Source of the DNA: Microplitis mediator
Taxonomy: Eukaryota > Arthropoda > Insecta > Hymenoptera > Braconidae
DNA: 64,000 bases
Direction: 5' to 3'
Assembly: GCF_029852145.1 (NCBI RefSeq)
Contig: NC_079975.1
Location: forward strand, 19,411,364 to 19,475,363
This document shows, piece after piece, positions 49,263 to 61,612 of the stretch. The position numbers were made by a program, and so were the translations under genes. The notes below the pieces were generated by a model, which saw nothing but the letters and a program-made list of their open reading frames with translations, did no database searches and was not told where the DNA came from. Each line of letters opens with the position of its first letter. The first letter of the stretch is position 1.

Positions 49263-49480
49263 TATAGGATTTATTCCTATTTTACCATGGAATTTATTAT
49301 GACTATGGTAATTGGTACCATAATTCAATAACCATACGATATTGGAACTGTTACCATAATTATAGTAATCGTATCCATAGTTATCCCGTAATTCCAAGTA
49401 ATTATTACCATGAGGATATGGGATGATATTTTATAAACCTGCTAAGAACGGCTACCATAATTTTCTCTCTGTAATTATGT

Positions 49481-50199
49481 ACATTATTAAATAACTGAAA
49501 TTACCCAGATAAAAAAGAATGAAAATGTTTTTGTTAGGGTTCATGTTGTTACAAAATACGACTATAGCTATGCATATATATATGATAGATATCTGTTTCG
49601 ATAATGCATTACTTTACTAAGAAATACTTTCCAAAGTATTACCACTTCCTTCGCATCATTATTATTCACAAAAAATGGATATTTTTTTATTATTTCACGG
49701 ATACAGACTACACAGCAACTAATATTTTAATACTCGTAAACGTTTTTTTTTTCACTCTATATTACTAAGTTTAATAATTATAGTGGAGTATACGTTTGCA
49801 TGCTACAATTGAAAATGTAAAATTAGCATTTACCTCATGCTATTAATGTAAGTAAAAAAAATGTTAATTTCTGTTGAAATTATCTCACCTCAACTTCATT
49901 TTTTTCCTTTAACTACACACTCACACACGCACACACACATACATATAAATGTAGACATATATCACATTAGTTTACATGCAATATTTAATTATAAAGAAAT
50001 TCTTTACTAAATATTTTATACAATCTTTAGTATCGGTACTTATGCAGAAGTAGGACTTTGCTTATTTTCACGTGATAATAATCAACAACCTAATATTTTT
50101 AAAGGTTTAAAAAATTCCCACTGGGAAAACTGAAAATTTTCAAAACATTGAAAATTTATCATTTTTATTCCAATTTTTGAAAATTTATCAGTTGCAAAA
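49481..50199. other. AT-rich gene-free stretch
   Basis: Contains a short CA-repeat near 49915-49945. Nothing else is seen. Confidence 0.5.
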
Positions 50200-51302
50200 T
50201 TTTTTAAGTAGTAGGAAGCTATTCTGATTATTTTCAGGGCGACGTTAGAACGTGTGCGTATGTAATTATATTCCATAACTTTTGAACGAATATTGATCGA
50301 TTTTGATCATCAAAGCACCATTTAACCGAGCTCATTGAAATTCAGACTTCGTTACAATATAAATTTAATTGATCAAACAAAGTTTCTTGAAAAATTTTTT
50401 TTTCAAATAACTTTGAAACTACTCTAGCGATCGATTCTCAAATCTGATAAGCTTTCATGCCAGAGAACTACGTCAAATGATGCTATACCCAAAATCAGTA
50501 ATTTTGATTAAGAAATAGAGAACACACAATTCCAAATTTTCTAATTTTTTCAAAGTTCCAAAAACCTACAATTCAGGGCTCAAAATTGTCTCAATTTTGA
50601 AAGCTCACTGTCATGAACGTTTTTGGAACATTTTTGGAATGAATTTTTTCTACAGGGGAACTTTGAAACGATGATCGAAAACAAATATGTTACTTACCTT
50701 TCATTAATCCATCATAGAGAAGAAAATAAGAATATCAATGGTTTCCCAAAATTTAAATATTTTTTACACAAAAAAAAACGACCCTCATGTAAGAATTTCT
50801 TTATTTTAATTTTTTTTTTTCTTTTTATTTTTAACTTCCCGCTAAGAAAATAATAAATTTTCAAAAATTCGGAGAAAGTTATTGGTTTCACCCCGATTAT
50901 CGAAAATCGAATTTTCATCAGATGTCGACATTTTAAGGTCTCAGGAAGCTATTCTGACCATTTTCAGAATGATGTCCGCGTGTCTGTATGTATGTGTAAG
51001 TGTGTGTGTGTTTGTTTGTGTGTGCATGTGTGTGTGTATAGATGTAAACTCTCCATATCTTTCTGATAAATTGACCGATTGAGATGGTTGAGTCCGCAAT
51101 CGAAACAGTTTGTTGGCCGTCAACTTGCGTAAAAATTTCAAATCGATTGATCAAATCGACTCTAAGATATAGAAGAAATACAGAAAAAAAAATGCTTTTA
51201 TTTTTGTGGTTTTTTTAAACTTTTTCAGAAATGGCTCGATCGATCGATTCCAAAATCTAATCAACTTTAGAACTCAATAAAACGCGTCGATTGCCACCCC
51301 AA
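50200..51302. repeat. Two diverged direct copies of a GGAAGCTATTCTGA-headed repeat
   Basis: Copy one starts near 50213 (GGAAGCTATTCTGATTATTTTCAG begins it) and copy two near 50942. Both continue with a CGTGT-containing stretch and then ATTGATCGATT or ATTGACCGATT motifs. Copy two has a GT microsatellite (about 50985-51040) at the position where copy one has a short GTGTGCGTATGT. This looks like an old dispersed repeat; no coding sequence is seen. Confidence 0.5.
50985..51040. repeat. Imperfect (GT)n microsatellite
   Basis: GT-rich tract with scattered interruptions inside the second copy of the repeat at 50942. Confidence 0.8.
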
Positions 51303-54300
51303 CTGTCTCAATCGATTGATTTGTTCGAGAAATATCGTTAAAGAAAGAAATGTTAAAAAACGGTTTGTTTTTTTCAAAACAATGGCATACAAAAGTATTT
51401 TCGAGCTTGAAGAGCTCGAAAACGTATTCACAACAATATTTTCGAGCTCAAAAAGCTCGAAAACAGCGCAAAGTTTTGGGGCTGGTCCGCAGGGTCAACT
51501 GATAGACAGATTTTTTTTAAAGGATTTTGCAGTTCATTTGTGTTTAAGAAAACAGATGGTTTAATCAGTACCGATAGGAAGATAAGACATAAAGAGGAAT
51601 GCGATACACTTATACATAATATATAGTTACAAGCCAAAGCATCTTGTTTAGTCTATGTATGCAACGAGTATATATTTTTGTATCAATTTTCAGTAAGTAA
51701 TTTCAAGACTGTCATCATAATCCAAGGGTAGACAATATGTCAAAGAATGAATATCTGGAAGGGGACGAGCCTTTGTGTTTGGCGTGAAACTTCATGTTAC
51801 AAGTATAAAATTATGAGTACTTTTTTTTCTCATATTCCCTGGTTGTTATAGTTTATTAATAATGAACCTCATTTATATTTATGTAAATACTATAAAATAA
51901 AAAAATAAATAACAAATAAATTCAATGAAACGGAATTTTCTTTACGGATGAATTTTATTGGAAATAAAAGTTTTATGAAAAATAAAATTGAATCGATTTG
52001 TAAAAGAACAAAGCGAAAAAAAGCATACAAGATTTATTGATTTATGATATTCGTTATATTTTATATAAAAAAAGGAAAAAATCGTTCTATTGTTTTCTTT
52101 CTCTTTTCTATCAGTCATTCACCGTGATAAAATCATTCAGCAAATACAGATAGCTTTCTCTCTACATGTATGCACATACAAATATATATATGATAAAAAA
52201 AATATAATACACAATACTCGACATATTAAAATTAAAAACTTTTGCCACAAATATTCATCAACAGAATATATAGATTTATAAAAAAAAGTAAAACATTTAT
52301 AAACTCCCATCAACAATTTTATTTCCCTTAGGATAATACAAACATGCACGTGAAAAGTGCAAATGAAGATGATAAAAATGAAAGATGCATGAAAAATAAA
52401 ACCAAAAAAATGCCATGAAATATACAAATACGCTGTGCAAAAACATGCATATAAGTTACCTTCACAAAGTATTCACGAGTATTGTGCATTCTATCTCGTC
52501 ACGCAAGAACTGATGCTCCCCGCGTATACTTGAACCTTCAACCTCTATCTTTATTCTCTTGAGACATTACACACATTCATACGCCCAATTTTCAGTGCGC
52601 ACATAAGAGACACATAAATCACTTGTGAATGTTTTTTAATCCGACATTAAGCAACGTCATCACGAACGTTACATTGAAAACTCGGTCGAATTGAAAAATA
52701 AAACGCAAAACATATAAGGGGGACCATATTTATATATGTATAATAAAATTGAATGGTGAACGTGACCAAAACTGGGTTGACACTATTACCGATCGACAGT
52801 TGGTGGGTAAGAGAAGAGAGAAGAGTATAGTACAGTGAAGTAGAGTGACAAGGGCCATTGGAGATCGCGGGAAGCCACGCTGATACCGCGGGACTCATGC
52901 GAACGATTAGATGAGGGCGCGTACCAGACGATAAATCGGCATTAAATCGGAATTACGATCGTATTAAAACGTTCGTGGTGTTGGCGCGTGTCTGTGCAAA
53001 CCAGCCAAGGCTTAAAAGAGCCTTTTGCAAAGCATCTGGATGGCCTACACAATATGCGAATTGTTCGTGCTATGACTGCTATGGTCAGTATATATAATAT
53101 ATATTTAAAAAGAGCTGAGATCATTTCAATTGCCAAACGAAAGGATTTTCATTTATCATGCATATATGTGCATATAATATACACACAATATTCCAAATAT
53201 CCACTCTGTTGTATACTGATTTATATATTATCATCGCATCTCGTAATCATCGTTTTCAATTGCTGATGAAACATGAGATGCTTTCTAATCATAAATAAAC
53301 GAGTACAATGTCATTATTCATTATCCTTTTTAGAATCCCTTTGTGTTAAATTTCATCTCGGGTCAAAGGTACACGATGCTCACGAGAATACAGTTACAGA
53401 TTTAAATCTTGTATACATGTATACACGCACATATGGATAATTTTTATAAAGATTATATAGATATATACAACATATTAACATCCTCGTGCTTATGCAAATT
53501 TTTTGCTGGCTTTCAGACCTACACATGAATCGTCGAGGGGTTCTTCGGATGTCCGAACAAATCATCGCGTCACCGGCTCGTCACTGTCACGCGGGATTAA
53601 AATCCGGTCTCGTTCTCTCTTTTTCGATTCACGCATTCAGCCGCTGAACAGGGTGCCGATGGAAATAATGACACGGGCGTCACTCTAAACATGATGCGAA
53701 TTCTATATATAGTGACCCAAGGGAACGGATTACCGAGGGTTCTTTGGAAACAAACTTTTTTTTCGCTCAAAGTATGTCATATTATCAAAACAAGGTCTTT
53801 GAGATTACGATCAACTAAACGGATTTATATAAACTTACGTTTGTATTTTTTAACTTGTGGCAATTGCTGTAAAACTAGTGGGTTTTTAACTTGTATTGTT
53901 GAAATCAATTGTAATCATCGAAGATGAACTATTGATTGAGAGTAAATATTCGTTTGAATTTTTCATGGACTTCTAGCTTCCCAAACTACTCAGATATATA
54001 AATAAATATTGATTTGAGTACGTTTTATATAAATTAGATCAAAAGCATTCTAAAAAACAATGTAAAATGAAATAGGTTCTTCAAATTATCAATTTTCACC
54101 TGAAAAAAATTAGAATTCCCTTCAAAAGCTGAAATAAGCCTATTTTATTTAAGATTCAATATCGTTAACAGTATTTATTATTGAAAAACTAAAACAAGAT
54201 AAATTTTTTTCTGTGAAATAGTAATACACGAATTTGTATATTAATATACACTTAGGAAAATTATTACGCAGGAGTTTTCTATATGCTACGTTAGTAGATT

Positions 54301-54381
54301 TCTTTTATATATACACTGAAAAAAGAAAAATGTAAAATTACATTTTTAATAGTGAAAATAAGCTTTTTGGGTGCGAAAGTA
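51303..54381. other. Gene-free stretch
   Basis: Two short AGCTCGAAAA hairpins lie near 51398-51470. GC-richer, non-repetitive patches are at about 52840-53060 and 53500-53690; they might be regulatory but I see no specific signature. No supported exon. Confidence 0.45.
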
Positions 54382-54516
54382 ACTCTCTAAATCTGAAACA
54401 GTGACTATTCACTGTTTCACAGCTATATAAGTATACCAAGTGGTATATTTATAGCTGTGAAATAGTGTATATGCACTATTTTTCAGTGGTTTTCACTGTT
54501 TCAGTTTTAGAGAGTG
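54382..54516. mobile_element. 135-bp MITE, CTCTCTAAATCTGAAACAGTG ends
   Basis: The inverted arms pair ACTCTCTAAATCTGAAACAG with CTGTTTCAGTTTTAGAGAGT. The inner part pairs AGCTATA with TATAGCT around a CCAAGTGG centre. It resembles the CACTCTAAAAC element at 30591 at its ends and the 41879 element in its CAGTGAA words. Confidence 0.65.
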
Positions 54517-54781
54517 AGCCAAATTGTAATTTTCAAAATATATTGCAATAATTACAGTATAGGCTGGAACTTTTACACTATTACCTTGAAATAAGAACTT
54601 GTTCCTATGATTCACACTGTAAAATTTCGATTTTTTTCCATATCGAAATACTTATTGAATGACAATGGAAACTTCTTTTTGTAATATAGAAAATATCCCA
54701 GGTTAATATAGAAAAAATAGCCATATTGACATCGGGAATTCTTCTATATGCTTAAATACTCAAAGCTGCTATATCAACATA

Positions 54782-55097
54782 CTCGGTGAAAAAAAATGGT
54801 AATACTTGCCATCTTAAGAAAAGAATTTTCTCTATCGGAGATGGTAAGCATTCTTATCTAGATAGCAAGCATTCTTATCCATGATGATAATTATTACTAT
54901 TTAGAAGGCAAAATCAAAAATTTTTCTGACATAAGAAATATTACTATCTAGATGGTAACTATTACTATGGGCGATAGTAATTATTACTATACGAGAAACG
55001 AATAGTTAACATAAAAGCATAATAATGATTATCACACACAGATGGCGATAATTCCCTATTGCAAGATGGTAATAGTTAGCATTTTTTTTTCAGCGTG
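54782..55097. mobile_element. 316-bp MITE filled with GATGGTAA / TTACTATC words
   Basis: The ends are CTCGGTGAAAAAAAATGGTA and CACGCTGAAAAAAAATGCTA (right end as complement), with TA on both sides (54780-54781, 55098-55099). The body repeats TAGATGGTAA and AATTATTACTAT words in both orientations. Confidence 0.7.
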
Positions 55098-55116
55098 TAT
55101 AAAAAATTTTATCATA

Positions 55117-56023
55117 CATGGAAAGAAAATTATGGCAGCGGTTCCCATAACTCTGTGAAATTTTTTCCTATACCATCATAGGAATTACGACCATAAATTA
55201 TGGGAGCGGTTCCTATAATTGTAGGAACCATTCCCATAATATTATGGGAATGGTTCCTATAATAGTATGGGAACTATTCCCATAATATTATGGGAATGAT
55301 TCCCATAATGCAATTGGAATGGTTCCTATACCATTATGGGAATCATTCCCATAATATTATGGGAATAGTTCCCATACTATTATAGGAACCATTCCCATAA
55401 TATTATGGGAATGGTTCCCATATTATCATGAAAAAATTAATTTAAAGAAGTGTGGTAATCACTTCTACAATACACAGAAATATTATTAAACATAAAAACA
55501 AAAATTCAAACATTGAAAAAAAAATCGTATTTGGCAAAAAAACATTAAAATTTTTAACAAGAATTTTTTGTCAGCACAAAACATTCAAGAAAATTCAAAT
55601 TTTGGGAAATTTCTACACTATTGTGCAAAAAAAAAAATTTATGATATTATAGGGATGGTTCCCATAACATTATGGGAATAGTTCCCATAATATTATAGGA
55701 ATAATTCCTATACCAATATAGGAACCATTCCCATAATAGTATGGGAATGATTCCCATACCATTATGGGAATGATTCCCATACCATTATGGGAATGGTTCC
55801 CATAATGATATGGGAATGGTTTCCATAATATTATGGGAACCATTCCCATATCATTATGTGAACCATTCCCATAATGGTATGGGAACTATTCTCATACTAT
55901 TATGGGGATGGTTCTCATAATATATGGGAACCATTCCTATAGTAGTATAGGTACTATTCCCATACCATTATGGGAACCATTCCCATAATGCATAGGAAAA
56001 CTTCCCATAATTTTCTTTCCGTG
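55117..56023. mobile_element. 907-bp element filled with TTCCCATAATATTATGGGAA palindromes
   Basis: The ends are CATGGAAAGAAAATTATGG and CACGGAAAGAAAATTATGGG, flanked by TA (55115-55116, 56024-56025). Both arms, of about 310 and 370 bp, consist of near-continuous 20-bp palindromic words on the pattern GGAATGGTTCCCATAATATT. The centre (about 55440-55645) is ordinary AT-rich DNA. It lies 19 bp from the preceding MITE. Confidence 0.8.
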
Positions 56024-56355
56024 TAGTAACGTGGAATAATTGTTATAGAACATAGGAAATCCCTGTCACCTAAAAAACTTACCCCTGTAATGTAAAAATG
56101 ATTCCTATAGCAACATGGAAAAAATATCTATGTGAAACAGAAAATGTTTCTATGCCGACATAAAAAAAACTACTTGTAAAAAGAGCACTTTAAAAAAGAG
56201 GCAAACTAAATTTTTTGATCATAAAGTACACTCTAATGCTTCGCATTAAGAGTCGTGTAATATATTTTACTTGCTAGTAGATAAAACCAAATATTTATTT
56301 AAAAATTGAACATTATTGAATCTGACAACTAATCGTATAATAACGGAGGTGCCCG

Positions 56356-56455
56356 CACGGAAAAAGTATAGATCTGTATTACTTCGGGTGAATCTGAATA
56401 TATGCCGCATATATGAGACACATATTTAATTTTGCTCTTATATACTTTTTTCGTA
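56356..56455. mobile_element. 100-bp MITE, CACGGAAAAAGTATA end
   Basis: The left end CACGGAAAAAGTATA pairs with TATACTTTTTTCGTA on the right, flanked by CG on both sides. The centre pairs ATATGC with GCATAT. It is a short member of the same end class. Confidence 0.55.
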
Positions 56456-58619
56456 CGCGTTAATAAAAATTGATGTAATAAGGGAAAGAGCGAGAGTGGC
56501 TAAATGATGTCACGTTGGGTCTTTTTCACCCTTATGTAGTGGGGGTGAATCTCGGCACAGGCTGGAGGTTGATTTTGACGTCAGAGGCTACGGGCCTCAA
56601 GATGCTTAGCGAGTAAAAGGCTCGGCATTGATGAAGAAAGGGTAATTTACACACTATATTTCTTTCTCCGTGTTGAATCAAGATTAAATAATAAAAATAA
56701 CAAAAAAAGTCATCCCACAATACGAGCGCTTTGTGATGATTTTCTATTCCTTTTTTAAACTACATGGAAAAACAGTTATTTCACTCAGAAATCGTGAAAA
56801 GTTATAGTAATTAAACGGCATATAATGTTAAACATTCATCTAAGCAGCTCAAGTAAACGGTTTAGTTGAGGTATTCTAGTTACTGCAACTTATAATTTCT
56901 CTCAGTGTTCGAGTGGAGTTATCTAGAGTAGGATCGTCAAACGGATTTAATTATGAGAGTGATCATGCACAACTATAGTAGCAATGAATTGTGCTATAGT
57001 AGCAAACCGTTTGCCATGGCTTGTTGTAAGATTGCGATTATCGCTATTGCAATTTTTTTTTCTACCTTACATTAATCATATAATATATTTTTTACGAAAA
57101 TTTAAGCTTCGCCAGGTAAGAATTTTTTTAAACCCTTTTTCGAATTCCATAATATTCATTAGTTTAGTGTCTCTTCAAGATGTTAAACATTTATTGAAGA
57201 AAAGATCAGACATCAGAGCGATCTTATACAACGAGAGTTCTGATAATTCATTTAAATTTATAATTAATTAGAAATTTTCTAAGATTCTCAGACTATCTGA
57301 ATTTGTTAGTGTATTTAAATATTGCTGATATAAATCTATTGTTGTATACAATATACACGTATATACATATATATAGATGAAGCTCAAAATCGTAGGTTGG
57401 ACAAAAGCTATCCTCATCAGTCTAGCAGTCATTGTCAGGCTGACGATCGTTTCAATGACATCGAGGTATCGATCAACGCTCCCCATAATTACGTATTGTC
57501 TGTACAAATGCCATATCCTGGATATAGTGGAATCTGCATTTGCGTTTAGAATTGCTTTGTACCACTAGTGAATAATATTCTCCGCGCCTAATAGCTATCC
57601 TGATCTGGCTGCCGGAAACGGACTGTCATCTACTGATTTTAACTATGGATGTCTATATATATAGCAATGGAAATATTATTTATGCTAACATTGTTATTGT
57701 GATTATGAAAAGTTTATGATTGTAGTATGAATTAAATTATGTCAATAGGAACTATTAAAATTTTCAATACTATATGGCAGACTGCAAATATAAATTAATA
57801 ATCAAACCCTTTATGGACGTTATTAGGCCAAAGTGAACATAATAGAGTGCTAGTGAATTAATTCTGTTAGCGCAAATAGCAACAATGTTCATGGCATGTA
57901 ACTATATAATTTTCTAACAGTCCACTTTGTTTCGTATTATTAATCGAGTATTAGAAATTAACGTATATCCTCTTCTGCAAATGCTTTATACAAGCTTGCT
58001 CAGCCGGCAAGCAATAGCAGTCTTGCTTTATGAATTTAATACAGTTTGGAATTTTCCTGCATCCTACTTAACTTAACAGGTATAAATATGTGTGTGCACG
58101 CTCCAGTTTGTGAATGACGTAAATGCTTGCTTGTTCCTTGTTATTAAATCAGAACAAAATTTAGGTGAGAAGCAAATTGAATTTGTTGATCATTTCAAAA
58201 TAGTTTTGTAGAAAATAATTTTAGTTAAATTTAGAGAATTTATCATAGCTCATATATTTAATTAATCAAAAAGAGTTGTCATACTTATTTTGTACTGAAA
58301 CAAAAATTAATTTAAATAATTACTGTTGAATCTCTACTTTTGTATCTTATTCCTCAGCCAGAGAAACACGCGATTGAAAATTCTTGTTTTAATTTGATTT
58401 TATAATCAATAACAAAAAAATTTAAATTTGAAATAAGTTACATTACCGGGAGTAAAGAAATAATTTATCTGATTTTATTGCTGATTGATATGCATGTACA
58501 TTACAGCCAGTCGGTTAAGAAGTTTTCTACAGATTGTTTTATCTTACGCTGCCTCTTGCCTGCAAGCTACAATACCGATAAGATGGTAATTCGAAAATAT
58601 TTTACCCAAAAAGCAAAAC
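56456..58619. other. Gene-free stretch
   Basis: A 63-codon plus-strand ORF from the ATG at 57377 begins with a hydrophobic, signal-like stretch, but it has no recognisable domain, partner exon or promoter, so I do not call it. The rest is AT-rich. Confidence 0.45.
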
Positions 58620-58835
58620 ATTCAGGTCAGAAAGTTGGTGTGAATTAGTTGCGATCAAGTTGGCGACAACTTGTCAACAACTTCTGCATTCTCAACTGTT
58701 GACTACAAGTTGTCACCAGCTCTGATAGCCACTCTGACGCCAAGTTGACGTCAAACAGAAGTTCCATCTTGCCGTAAATCGACAGCTGTATTTGGACGTC
58801 AAAATGATTGTAAAAATTAAAGTGCAACCCTGATA
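58620..58835. repeat. Partial element with AAGTTGTCGACAACTT-type words
   Basis: Words such as GTTGGCGACAACTTGTC recur here and CTGATAGCCAC appears at 58715. This looks like a broken copy of the adjacent CCCTGATAGC element. Confidence 0.45.
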
Positions 58836-59164
58836 GCATGACTCTCTGGTCAGAAAGTTAGTGTACACTGATGGCGACCAACGACGACAACTTTCAGCTT
58901 TTGTAACTGTTGAAAACAAGTTGTGGCTTACTTTCATAGAAAATTGACGACAATCTACTGCCGCAACCTGTCGCCAACTGTCGGAGAAAATTGAAGGCAA
59001 CTTTCCGTCAACTAATGGAATGCCAACTTATGCCACCAACTTTCTAAGAAAGTTAGTGACAGGTTGCCGTCAACTTATGGAAATGCCAATTCGCGCGGCC
59101 AACTTAACGACAGGTTGCGGCAGTAGGTTGTCGACAAGTTGCGGCTAACTTGGCTATCAGGGTT
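58826..59164. mobile_element. 339-bp MITE, AACCCTGATAGC ends
   Basis: The ends AACCCTGATAGC and GCTATCAGGGTT are perfect inverted repeats. The body is filled with CAACTTGTCG, GACAGGTTGCGGC and their complements. Another solo end, CCCTGATAGCCACCC, is at 59293. Confidence 0.7.
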
Positions 59165-59917
59165 TAAATATTTTTTTTATTTTCTTCGTTATCGATTTTC
59201 CGAAAAGTCTTATCTATGTATTACTTTATTATCGACAATCTTTTTTATCTGTAGATTATTGAGTACAGGATGTCTTTGAATATAGAAGACTTCCCTGATA
59301 GCCACCCTAACCGTAAGTTAACTACAAGCTACTGCCGTATTTTAGAGGTAGTTTAAAGGAAAGTGTTGGAGAAAGTGTTGGATTACTACTGCGAAAGGTG
59401 TTTTTGCCGCTACACCTCTATTGACAATTAAAGTATTCTACAGTAAATTTTACGATTTAATGGAGTTCGAGCCTTGATAAAATAACAATTTTCTAATTTT
59501 GCTCAAAATAGAAAATTTTTTTTAAAAACATTTTAAGTTTCTTGGCGTTTAGTTCATTATTATCGTTCTTTACTAACACCAATTGGTACTGATTATAGTT
59601 AAATGACTGTATATTATCGTAATTTATTTTTTTGGAATTTTTATCCATTTTTTTTTATTTATAAGTCATCTTCTTATGAAATTAACAGAAATTTTGAAAT
59701 CACACGTTTTAGAATAAAAAAGTAATTTTTCAGATTCCATTTACTAGTATTATAAGTAAGAGCTTTGATAACTGTTATTATTTTTTTTATAACTACTTGA
59801 CTTCTGGTATCTGTTAAATTGAAAATTCGAATAATTTTATTGATAACGCTCTACTAACCTCATAACATCGAGTCTCACAACTGCAGTTCATCGTTGATTT
59901 TCTCATAGTGGACGTAT
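59165..59917. other. AT-rich gene-free stretch
   Basis: Apart from the solo CCCTGATAGC end with about 60 bp of related sequence from 59293, nothing is seen. Confidence 0.5.
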
Positions 59918-60270
59918 CCCTAGCGGATCCGAATTACGGTAAATACAGTGATTTACCGTAATTTGCCGTAATTTACGGCGTCTAGCAGAATTATCGTAAA
60001 TTGCGGTAATTTACCGTAAATTACCGCAATCTACGGCAAATTACGGTAAATTGCAGTAATTTACGGCAAAATGCCGCAAATTTACGGCAAATTTGCGGTG
60101 AAGCTGCGGTAAATTTGCGGCAATGTTGCGGTGAAAGTACGGTAGTTTACGGTAAAAATGCCGCATTTTCGCCGTAAAGTTGTGGTAACAGTGCAGTACT
60201 TTACCGTAGAAGTTTTGTAAAATTGCGGTATTTCACCATATAATTGCGGTAAATTTGCTGTATTTTACTG
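59918..60270. mobile_element. Truncated or diverged CCCTAGCGGATCC element
   Basis: It starts with CCCTAGCGGATCCGAATTAC, the same end as the complete element at 60692, and is filled with TTACGGTAAATTACCG-type words that decay rightward into GCGGTAAATTTGCGG. No matching right end was found near 60270. Confidence 0.55.
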
Positions 60271-60691
60271 TAATGTGAAGCTTTTCACTGGAATGTCTGT
60301 TGATAATCGGATATTTGACTGTAAACAACTGTCTTTACTTGACATTTCGGTACCGTGTCTTTAAGATTTGGTATTGTGTAGTGCTGGATATTATTCAAAT
60401 CGTAAAGAAATCTGTTCTCATCAGTGTTGACCGAACTTTCAAATTGTAGATCTACATTGATATCATTACAAGTATTCAGATAACTTAGATTTTCTCACAT
60501 TAAAGGTATAGATTAAAATCTATACAATTTAATAACTTTTTAATTTTTCGATCTACTTTGATTTTTTCTAATAAATGTAAAAAATTAATAATTTGATCTA
60601 CATTCATCAATATAGAATGCTGTATTTTTATTCCAGTATATTTACGCTATTTTTCCCGTAGTATGATCTTATTTTGCGGTGTTAGATGTTA
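60271..60691. other. AT-rich gene-free stretch between two related elements
   Basis: I see no repeat or gene here. Confidence 0.5.
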
Positions 60692-60923
60692 CCCTAGCAG
60701 ATCCGAATTACGGTAAATTACAGCAATTTACCGTAATTTCGTCGAAGCTCTACGGTAATTTACCGTAAATTACCCAAGGTACGGCAATTGGCCGCAATTT
60801 ACGGTAAATTGCGGTAAATCACGGTAATATACGGTAAATTACCGTAGTTTCGACGAAATTGCGGTAAGTTGCGGTAATTTACGGTAAATTGCTGTAATTT
60901 ACCGTAATTCGGATCTGCTAGGG
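60692..60923. mobile_element. 232-bp MITE, CCCTAGCAGATCCGAATTAC ends, ACGGTAA body
   Basis: The ends CCCTAGCAGATCCGAATTAC and its complement match perfectly, and the whole body is a palindrome of ACGGTAATTTACCGTAA-type words. A TTTCGTCGAAG hairpin word is present in both arms. Confidence 0.8.
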
Positions 60924-61612
60924 ATCTTTAATAATGAGCTAATGAGTTAATTTGTATCTAGTATAAATTATTATTCGTTATAAAATACAAAAATAATCCA
61001 ATCATCGATTTTTTTTAGATGCATTAAAAAATTAAGAAAAAAAAATTTTAAACTTTTAGAATTTTTCGTATAAATATATGATTAAAAATTTTATTTTTTA
61101 TTGTTCTCACTAGCTCATTAGTTCTCAGATTGCTATGAGTTAAACAATTGCGGGGAATTTCATCCTTTATTTATTTCTTAGATGTGCGAATACATTGCAT
61201 ACGTACAATAGGACGCTTAATTAATATTGAATTAATATTTTTATAAATTAAATAATTTACAAATTTTTTATTTTTTAAATTTATATCAATTTTTTTTTTA
61301 ATCTTCGTATTATTTAACATCAAAACTTTTGATATTTCAGTATAAATCTTTCAATTCTATTTTAAATTTAATTTTCCGTTCTAAAATAAAAAACGGTGAC
61401 TCGGAGGTTGAGCATGACTACTGCGTTAAGTTCTTCTTCCTTAGAAGTAAATATTTATTTTAGCATTGGATGAAACAATTTTCCGAAATAAATATTTATT
61501 GGGACATAGACAACCCCCTCCTCTCCCCTATGAATAATGATATTGGCAATTTTAGTTCATTTAAGTAGTCATTACTTGTTTAGAATGTGTAGTATTTAAA
61601 TGAAAAAAGAAG
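60924..61612. other. AT-rich gene-free stretch
   Basis: Nothing functional is seen. Confidence 0.5.

Larger units (their letters stand above)
47615..49480. mobile_element. GGTAACCATTACCATAA-word element split by an insertion
   Basis: Between about 47630 and 47940, and again from 49263 to 49460, the sequence repeats words such as GGTAACCATTACCATAAT and CCATATGG in both orientations. The two parts are separated by the CCCGGGTC element at 47946-49262. Removing that insertion and one TA restores a continuous stretch. The ends are approximate. Confidence 0.5.

Noticed and set aside
55117..56023. CRISPR-like regular repeats
   Set aside because: The words are palindromic, contiguous, present in both orientations and bounded by transposon ends with TA duplications. 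There are no unique spacers and the genome is eukaryotic.
57377..57568. 63-codon ORF with a hydrophobic N-terminus
   Set aside because: A short ORF with a signal-like start is expected by chance in AT-rich DNA; no other evidence.
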